64,000 nt of DNA from Eopsaltria australis (lineage: Eukaryota > Chordata > Aves > Passeriformes > Petroicidae): positions 3,100,001 through 3,164,000 of the forward strand of contig JAVTVJ010000117.1 in assembly GCA_034509425.1 (NCBI GenBank), read 5' to 3'. Below are positions 56,394-64,000 of this stretch, one piece after another (position 1 is the first letter of the stretch; the number at the start of each line of letters is the position of its first letter). Under the pieces are notes generated by a model that was not told the origin of the DNA, searched no databases, and was given only the letters and a program-made list of their open reading frames with translations. Both the position numbers and the translations under genes were made by a program.

Positions 56394-57392
56394 TTATCCC
56401 ATTAATTCCCTCACTTTTGAGTCTCCAGAGGAGGAGGATGAGTCCTTGCAAACTGCTGGGAAGGAATAGATCAGAAGAGCAATTTTGTCTGAGATTTGTG
56501 CTTTTGGAACGAGCCTTGGCTCAGCTGCTTGGGTGGTGATGCCCAGCCCAGCAAACAGAGCCATTCTCTTAGCAGGGTCCTGCTGCCTGATGTCAGGGAC
56601 AGAGGCAAAATCAACATCCTTGGTTTGGCTGGCATTTCTGGAAGGGCAACACTGAATGAAATTCAAGTTTCTAATGACTGGCCCAGGATGGGGAGCAGCC
56701 AAACTTTCCTCTCCCATGCACATCCCAGTGACGTTGTTGGCTTTTCCTTTTGGCAGACAACCCCTGATACCCAAACCCAGGCAACACAAGATATGTCTCA
56801 ACAGTTCCTGCCACACTCTGTGACATTTCTGTCCATCCTGACTTTGACTGCAGTCAGGACTTCTTCTTTTAGGTGGAGGGCTTCTGGATGAGCCAAGAAA
56901 AATTTTATTTTTCCTTAGTGCCACTGTTGGCACCTGCTGGGTCACAACATGACAAAGGGGATCTGAGCTCCGTGATCTCTCCTGCCTCAGCTCTTTCTCT
57001 GAGCCCTTGCATGATGCCACAGCCATGTGTGAGGGAACCAGGATAAGGATTTCTTTGCTTGATGAGCAACAAATTGGAGAAGTGTCATCAGTGGCACAGC
57101 AGCTCCTGTCTGCATGGGTAGAGAAAAAGTCATGGCAGAAGGTAATTTGGATTCCATCCAAGTGTCCCACATGCTCTATGGCACTGCAACCCTCAGAAAG
57201 AGTGGAAACCTTTCTACACCAAAAGTAAGGAAGATTATAAAATGGTCCAGAAATGCATGTCTTGGTGAATTGTTTCTTAGGATGGGCTGGGACTCCACAG
57301 AGATATTGAAGTTCATGTTCGTCCCTCATCCTGATCACTTGATGGGCCCCATCTGTTTTAAATGATGAGATGTGTTGGGATCTCAGTCCCAC
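56394..57392 (-). other. Unassigned 332-codon open frame
   Basis: The longest open frame in the window runs on the minus strand from ATG at 57392 to a stop at 56394. The predicted product is rich in Cys, Ser and Lys/Arg, with no signal peptide, membrane segment or domain that I recognise. A run SSSSSGD lies near its C-terminus and a basic SPPPKRRSP patch in its middle. It does not resemble CR1 ORF2 or any retroviral protein that I know. Under an equal-base random model a stop-free run this long is expected roughly 0.02 times in such a window, so it is unusual, but length alone does not make it a gene. A shorter plus-strand frame (56496-56891) overlaps it. Possible explanations are chance in a locally GC-richer stretch, a decayed coding segment, or part of a non-coding RNA exon. 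Confidence 0.15.
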
Positions 57393-59182
57393 ATATTTAT
57401 CTAAAAAACCACCCCTGGACTTGCCCCACAGGTTTAGAAATGATGCAGTGGCAAGCTGTATTTCTGTCCTTACAGACTGAAGGATCTCTGTGATGCAGCA
57501 TAAAGTGAGATCAGTATAAAGTGTGATCCAGTTTAAAGGACCTCCTCTGCTTAGGCCAGAAGATGGAAGAGGAAGGTAAATTCTCCTCTTAAAAAGGCTG
57601 ATTTGGCACCAACCAGATCAGTGATGTTGGACACAGGAGGTCTTTCCAAAAATGTGAGATGATTTCTTCACCCAAAGATTGATAAATATTTTAGAAGGGA
57701 ATAATCTTCCTGGTGGAGTCATCCATTTGTCCTGACCATGGCAAGGAGGTGAGGGCAACTTTTCCAAGAGTCTGTTGTCAGGTGAACCCTCCCTGGATGG
57801 CAGGGTTAGAGATGTGCTAAAAACCAGTTTTAAAGGCTCATGGCTCCTAATTGTTGGGGTCTGGTTCTTCAGGTGATGTTTAGATGGTGTCTTCTGAAGA
57901 TAAAGTCCAATTCCTCAGCTCTTCAGGGTTCAGATAGGTCTGGTTTGTTCCCTCTGCCTATTTTGATCCTCTTTTGGGTTAAGAGAAGTCTCCCCCTATG
58001 AGGAGCTGGGACAATGCCCCTGCAGTGCTCATGGTCACAGAGCAGAGCCAGGGGAAAGGAAAAACCCAGCAAAACCCTTACTCTTGGCAAAATTTCAGAG
58101 CCTGCAAGGACAGGATTAGGTCTGTGTTAATGAATGCAGGCCTGGCTCCAGCTGTCTCTCATGTGCTGCTTTAGCTGTTCCTGGCTATTCTTTGCTTTTA
58201 GTTGTTATGCTGCTGATGATAAAAATTTATCCCATCAGCAGCAAGAAAAACTTCTATGATTTTTTTTTGTGTGCTGGGGTTTGAGCAACTACCAAGCTGC
58301 TCATTAGCTTATGTCCTTATCTTCTGCTGTTTTTAAAAAAATATTTCTGCAGTCTTTGATGAATCTCTGTTTTTATTGCAGATCTCAGTGATTTCTGTGA
58401 TAGTTGTGTTTCCTATTTTCCCCTGAATATCACAAAGCCATGAAAAATCCTTCCAACAAGTTGTCCACATGACACATATGCAGATAAACCGGCCTGGCCT
58501 TCCAGGCAGGCAGGTAGAGATTGCATAATTTAAAGCAAACTCTGAAGTTATCCTTAAGCCCAAATGGATGCAATAACCACCAGCTAAAAGTTCATGTGCT
58601 GTTTGCACCTGGGAATTGTCAGTCACCACGGGCTGCTGGTGGGGTCACATGTAAGAGGGCTGTTTATGTGCTATTTTCTTTTTATAGCTTAAATCAATAA
58701 GCTGATTGAGCTGAGCTGGATCGATCCTCCTGAGCTTTATTTACAATTATGCTCTAACGGCTGATACAGTGGAGCTCTAGAAGTGAACACACTACAGCAA
58801 TCCTTTTTTTGAGGCAATATATCTTCAGCTCAGTCTGAATCCTGCTGGACTCGAGGTGTTTGGAGCAGTGTAGCTGTGCTAAAGCCCTTTGCTGAATTGG
58901 GGCTGATGCAAGGATTTGCAAGATGATGAAGGATAGCAGCAAAGGCTGTGTTAGCCACAGGAGAACAGAGATGATGTTCCCTCAGTGGAGGGAGAAAGAG
59001 CCTCCTGCACAGGGCAAAGCAGCACAAAGGTGATTTTCTGAAGGGAATCCCATTTGTTATTGTGAATCTCAGAAAAATCTGCTGCATCCAAGCTTGGCCT
59101 TTTGTGATCACCCTTCTCAGCAGGCAGCCTCTCCTTAACAAACAACCTCTCCCCTCTTTTCATGACCACCCTCCACATTTAT
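57393..59182. other. Unique non-coding DNA
   Basis: No gene or transposon recognised. The part near 58130-58260 is non-repetitive with CAGCTGTCTC and TGCTGATGATAAAAATTTAT, and could be conserved. Confidence 0.5.
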
Positions 59183-59315
59183 AATAGAATTCTTAAACAG
59201 TTTGAGTTGCAAGGGATCTTTGAGATCATTTATTTCCAGCCACTGGCAGGAACACCTTACACTGTCCCAGGTTACTCAAAGCCCTGGCTGTGAACACTTC
59301 CAGAGATGGGGATTT
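59183..59315 (-). mobile_element. CR1 LINE, 3' fragment (left arm of a facing pair)
   Basis: AGAATTCTTAAACAGTTTGA, GTTGCAAGGGATCTTTGAGA, TGGCAGGAACACCTTACACT and GAACACTTCCAGAGATGGGG match diverged CR1 in minus orientation, with the 3' end to the left. Confidence 0.88.
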
Positions 59316-59467
59316 GCCCAAATCCACCAATTCCTGCAGTTCTGTGTGGAGATGGCAGCAGTTAGGGATAAGAGCTGCTGATGAGAGAAGGGGAGCAATA
59401 AGCAGCTGTCCTTTCCAAAGGTCCCCACTGCTCTTGGCACCACAGAAGATGATGTTCAGGGTGTTTC

Positions 59468-59553
59468 TGGGAAAGGCTTTGGTGGAAGGTCTAGGGAATT
59501 GGAACAAGATGATCCTTGAGATCCATTCCAACCCAAACCATTCCATGGTTCTT
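59468..59553 (+). mobile_element. CR1 LINE, 3' fragment (right arm of a facing pair)
   Basis: GGTGGAAGGTCTAGGGAATT, GGAACAAGATGATCCTTGAG, ATCCATTCCAACCCAAACCA and TTCCATGGTTCTT match the last 85 bp of CR1 in plus orientation. Together with 59183-59315 it forms an inverted repeat. Confidence 0.88.
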
Positions 59554-60641
59554 CCCATCACAGGGCTCTCTTTTGAAAATTGTCCCAGTGCAACCTTTAT
59601 TTATTAAAGTGCTAAGGCAGTAATATTCCAAATTGCAAAAAGTTAAGTTCTGATCTTGGTTCTGTGCATGTAAATCAGGGTTTCACTCACAGCTCTCAGT
59701 TCTGTAATTGTATCCTACTAGAGATGAGACCACTGTCTGAACTCTCTAGATAAGTAAGGAAGATAATTGCCTGAAGAATTTAATTAATATTCTCTTACTT
59801 TTGAGAAGCCTCAAACTCCTCTGAAGGTTTAAACCAGTTTATTCACCCATGCTGGGAAAGCATCATAACATTGAGATATCAGGTATCAGAACCAGAGGGT
59901 TCCCTCATCACAGAGAATGAAACTTCAGTCTAATGGAAATAAGAATCAAACCTCTTTAGGCTTCCAGCTGGAATCATGTTCTCTTTTCCCAGAGACTTTA
60001 AACTCCTTGTCAGGTACAACTTTTAAACCAACATCAGCCAAGAATACACTCAGAAGGCCTAAATGGTGTTTTTTTCCTTTTTTCATTAAATGTGATGTAT
60101 CTTGGTAAAGGTGAGGCCATTCTTTATTTTTAGAGTGGCAAGAGAGATCAGTCTAAAATACAGTTAAGTCAAAAAGAGCCCAAAACTCAGTGGAAAAATC
60201 AACAGATGAAGTGACTCACAGTGACCAATGAATGTCTCCTGGCAAGTGTGAGGCCAGTACCAATCACACTCCATGGCTTTGTGTAGAGGAGGACTAAAAG
60301 AAAATCACCTTTGGTCATGGTCCTGATGAATTCAGGGAGGAGAAAAAAAATCCCACAAAGGAGCAGCTCCCCTTCTGTTTCTTGAAACCTGAGAATCCTA
60401 CATGAGAACGTGTCAACTATATTAAATTTTACACTGTGCTAATAAAAATTTGCAAAAACACAGATACATTTAATTTTGTCTTCATCATACCATATAATAC
60501 TTGAAACTACAAAACAAGGGCTAGAAACCAGCAACTCCTTTTTTTTTTAAAGAGTCCAAGCTTCACAGTTTGTTTTCAATTTTGCATCTGAGCAGATGGT
60601 ACTTTTTGCTGTTATAATTTTTCATCACAAAAGACTGATTG
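59554..60641. other. Unique AT-rich non-coding DNA
   Basis: No gene or transposon recognised. A short T run lies near 60540-60548. Confidence 0.5.
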
Positions 60642-60725
60642 ATTCTCTAGTTGTTAGGGCATTTACCTCTTATGGGGAAAACTTAAGTTCAGATTCCTGC
60701 TTTGAATCAAATCAAGCAGGTTTTT
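60642..60725 (+). mobile_element. tRNA-like SINE head, degenerate
   Basis: A box A-like TAGTTGTTAGGGC (60648-60660) and a box B-like GTTCAGATTCC (60687-60697) lie 39 bp apart start to start, about the spacing of a tRNA promoter. The sequence between and after (CATTTACCTCTTATGGGGAA, CCTGCTTTGAATCAAATCAA) reads like the tRNA-derived head of an ancient amniote SINE. It is too diverged to be a functional tRNA gene, and the acceptor stem cannot be paired. The family is not determined. Confidence 0.5.
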
Positions 60726-62909
60726 TTCTATGCTAACTCTAAGCCATCATTTTTTAAAGTGCTATTGATTTTTTTTTTTTTTTTCTGAGCTGGCATCCAT
60801 CTCTATTTAAATTCTGTCCTGTATGTGAAAAGTCTTTCTTGAGAAAAATTTGACTGAATGTTGTCATATACAGACTGAAATTCCAATAATGGCTTTTTCT
60901 GATCAGAGGATTTTGTTTTGATGATCATGAGCCTCAGACCTCTCCGTCTGTTTCATTAAAACAAAACTAAAACCAAAAACCTGCTCAACTCTATCCCATT
61001 TCTCCTTTTCCAATATCCACAAAATTACTGCCTTCAATAAAAATGAATTTAAACATGATAACTATCTAGGAGGATTTCTGGACAACAAGTAAGTTCCACT
61101 CTTTAAAGTCTTTCAGTTCCTAAACCAAGGCCTGGAACTCATTAAACCCAGTAAAGCTGAAAGAAACCCAGGAGCTGAAAGGAAAGAAAAATGGAAAGAT
61201 CATAGGCAGCAAAATCCACAAGTGTGACTTTTTTATTTCACTTACTGTAGCAGTTTCTTTGCAGTTATTTGGCTTTTATCCAATGAAATATCTGGTATTT
61301 AAGACCTAATATTACAGGAATTTTTATGCCTGATCTTATCACAAATATTGTTGTCCCACTGATGTTTTTCCAATATTCCTCAGCTCTTCCTAGATCTTCC
61401 TCAGTAACCACTGAATTTTCAATTATTATTGTGTGTATGTGTGCATGTAGTGACATTTTCACAGCTAAATATCAGAAATTTACCTCAGCTCTTCCTTCCA
61501 AATAGACCAGGAAAGTATTCAAATCATTTGCTCTTTCTATCTGCCGCCTATTTAAGCAATTATGAATTCAATTTCTGGGTTTATTTGCAATCATGAAAAC
61601 TAGAAATGGGTTTTTTTCTATTTTTAAGAGAGAATTGAGATTCTTTTATAACAATTTGGTTCATGGGACCTGGAGTTTTATGAATACAATAAAGTCAAAG
61701 CCAACAAGGTAAGTTTCTCTACTGTGCTGAGAGAGCTGCTAAAGCTGCAGGAATCTTTTTTTAGCTGCATAGGATTTCCCCAAGAAGTTCAAGATCCAAT
61801 CTTTCTAGCAGAAGTTGTGTTCTGCCTTCTTGATATCTTTTACATAACTTGTCTAAAAGTCTGACCTATTGAGGAAATCCCATTGCCCAGGCTATTGGCA
61901 AAATTAATCCCTAAGGTCAGCTTTAAAAAAAATTATTATTATTATTATTTTTATTTTTCCCCCTCCCTTTTCTTTCTGGTAACACAAGGAATAAGATACA
62001 AACTTTCCTTCTAGAAAACAGCATTTAAACCTTGGATCATGTTTTTAAACCACAGGGGACTGGTCTGACATGTACTGAAATCAGATTTTTCTTTGACTGA
62101 GCCCCTCATTGATGTACAGTTGCTTAGAAGCTGAGTAAAGCAGAGCCTGCCCCAGAGCATCTCCAACAGGATCCTGTTTCCTGGCAATCTTTCAGGGGAC
62201 TCTGGAGGAAACAATTTGCTTTTTGTCATCCCAAATGTCTGATATTTTCAACATTATGGATAAAGTGCTATTTACTTCCTTGTTTATTTTTGGAATCTGC
62301 ATGAACATGAAATGGGACAGAGCACAGGTGTAGATTGGAACCCAGTGGGGTAAAAAAAAGCCACTTATTTTTGGCAAGTTTATCTAAGTTGCTTTTCAAG
62401 ACATTTTATTGCTTCTGCAGTGCTGGTCCCATGGTTTTCATATGGTTTTACTTGAAAATAAAAAGAAAGGAAGGAAAACCTGTGCAGTCTGCAGGTGAGC
62501 TCAGGTGATTCCGCCCTGTTCAGAGAACAGGAACCTTTTCACCCCTGGTTCCTACCCTGTGATGAAATCTCCTTCACTGAGCTGCAGTTCTCCTGTGTGT
62601 GGAAACTACATCACCTCAGACAGTCTGAAGCAGCCTCTAATTCCTCCTATTTTATTCTTGAGGGAATACTCTGTATTTTTGCATTCCAGGAAGAAGGAAG
62701 GAAATTTGGGATGAGCGCACACTTTTGATATGCAGAAACTGTAGGGAAGGCAGAGCAGCAGGTCAGGTACCAGAAAGATCTCAAGCAGCACCAGAGGATG
62801 AAGGGAAAGAACTGAGTGGTTCTGCTATTTCCATAGTTCTTCCATTCAATGACTTTTTGTGGTTTATTTGGGATTACAGCAATTCACCTGCCAGAGATTT
62901 GAGTTCAAT
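60726..62909. other. AT-rich non-coding DNA
   Basis: No gene or transposon recognised. Simple sequence includes a T run at about 60768-60784 and an (ATT)n-like tract at 61930-61958. Confidence 0.5.
61930..61958. repeat. (ATT)n trinucleotide repeat
   Basis: About seven ATT units grading into T-rich sequence. Confidence 0.85.
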
Positions 62910-63055
62910 ACAGAATCACAGAATGGTTTGTGTGGGAAGGGACCTTAATGATCATCTCATTCCAGCCCCCTGCCATGGGCAGGGACACCTTTCACTGTCC
63001 CAGGTTGCTCCAAGCCCCTTCCAACCTGCCCTTGGACACTTCCAGAGGTGGGGTT
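62910..63055 (-). mobile_element. CR1 LINE, short 3' fragment
   Basis: CAGAATCACAGAATGGTTTG, GGGAAGGGACCTTAATGATC, CCATGGGCAGGGACACCTTT, GGTTGCTCCAAGCCCCTTCC and GGACACTTCCAGAGGTGGGG. Minus strand, about 145 bp, one of the best preserved 3' ends in the window. Confidence 0.96.
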
Positions 63056-64000
63056 TCCTTTTGGGAATCCCTCTTTTCATGGACATCCTGATATGTGGGT
63101 GAAGCCACTCCCTGCTCAGCAGACTACACCTTCCAACCACAAATCTGCTGCCCCCACTAACAGTGGAACATTTCCTTTTGTGGATAAATGTGAACAATTG
63201 CAGGATTGAACTCTTGGCTCATTTTTAATACAGTCAATAAATCCATCTCTAATGAACCTCCTTTATTAATTTTTACACATTTCTTGTGAAAGAGTTATAA
63301 TCCCTGTTATCACTTTCATCTTGGTTTTCTGTGGGTTTGGATCTTGCTCTATGAGGAAGCAGTAGTGAATATAATTGACTGTACCATTAAATGGCAATAT
63401 TAATTTTTCCTCTGCCAGTATCTCTGGAAATTGTAAAAATGATAGATCTGTACCAAAAATTCCCTGGAATTTATCATGTTGCTTTTTGACACAGATAATT
63501 GGAGATCTCAGAGAATTTCTCACAGCAATAACTCAACAAAGTGAAAGCTAAGGTGTTTCTTGGTGATAAGAGTCTACCTTGTCTCTTTTAAATGCTTTTT
63601 TTCCCCTACAGTGGTGTTTTCCAAAGTGAAGCCATAGCTGAAGTTCTCTCCTTGTTCCTTTCTTCTTCATTATCTGAGTTTAGTCTTTGATCTGGACCTA
63701 CATCTGACCTGTTTCTACAATGATGGTTTGTCGTTCTTGAGGAGCTCCTGACTGCATTAAAGACGTCTTGGATCTTTTGGGGGCCAGGACTTTACCCTTT
63801 CTGCCCTGTGAATGATAAATTCCTTTTATCTATCCACTCTTTCACTGCTATGTGTGTGAGAGCAAGTTCTAAATTTAGATGAATTTGAAACTAAAAAGTT
63901 ACTTCTTTCTCTTTGTACTTTTTTTTTTTAAATTCCCCGATTTCTAGAAAATATTTTCCACTTTTGCTCTTTTACTTATCCTGTGTCAGATGGTTCTTTG
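63056..64000. other. Unique AT-rich non-coding DNA
   Basis: No gene or transposon recognised up to the window edge. Confidence 0.5.

Noticed and set aside
60642..60725. Functional tRNA gene
   Set aside because: Box A- and B-like motifs are present but no acceptor or anticodon stems pair, so it is a SINE remnant at best.

Overview
This window looks like non-coding nuclear DNA from a bird. The strongest evidence is at least 24 pieces of CR1, the dominant avian LINE. Many of them keep the diagnostic CR1 3' end (AATCACAGAATGGTTTGG read on the minus strand, CCATTCTGTGATTCTGTGAT read on the plus strand). There is also one solo LTR of avian ERVL type. I see no L1, Alu or other mammal-specific repeats. 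The species cannot be fixed from sequence alone; a songbird is plausible.

I recognise no protein-coding exon, tRNA, rRNA or known ncRNA gene. The many short open frames are chance frames, translated microsatellites or translated CR1. The only open frame long enough to be statistically notable is a 332-codon minus-strand frame at 56394-57392, and it resembles no family I know. Nothing indicates a bacterial or phage origin, a CRISPR array or an operon. The layout fits a gene desert or a very large intron.

Layout: 1-9 kb holds unique AT-rich DNA with four minus-strand CR1 pieces and a 26-bp tandem duplication. 9-16.6 kb has CR1 in both orientations and a 300-bp polypurine compound microsatellite. 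20.9-30.1 kb is the densest CR1 zone, with a 22/24-bp minisatellite and a rare CR1 piece from the reverse-transcriptase region. 32.2-35.4 kb holds three CR1 copies and a 24-bp tandem repeat. 37.2-41.1 kb holds a second polypurine microsatellite, a spaced 61-63-bp direct repeat and a 365-bp GGAT minisatellite. 44.6 kb carries a perfect RFX X-box motif in a conserved-looking AT-rich stretch. 47.8-55.4 kb has more CR1, an ancient MIR-like SINE and the solo LTR with an exact 5-bp target duplication. 56-64 kb holds the 332-codon frame, two CR1 pieces facing in opposite directions, a tRNA-like SINE head and a last CR1.

Several AT-rich, homeodomain-site-rich intervals between repeats (near 21.5, 31.7, 35.5, 38.1, 43.0, 44.6 and 54.25 kb) look like candidate conserved non-coding elements. 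That is inference and needs a multi-species alignment. I did not find a clearly new biological system here.
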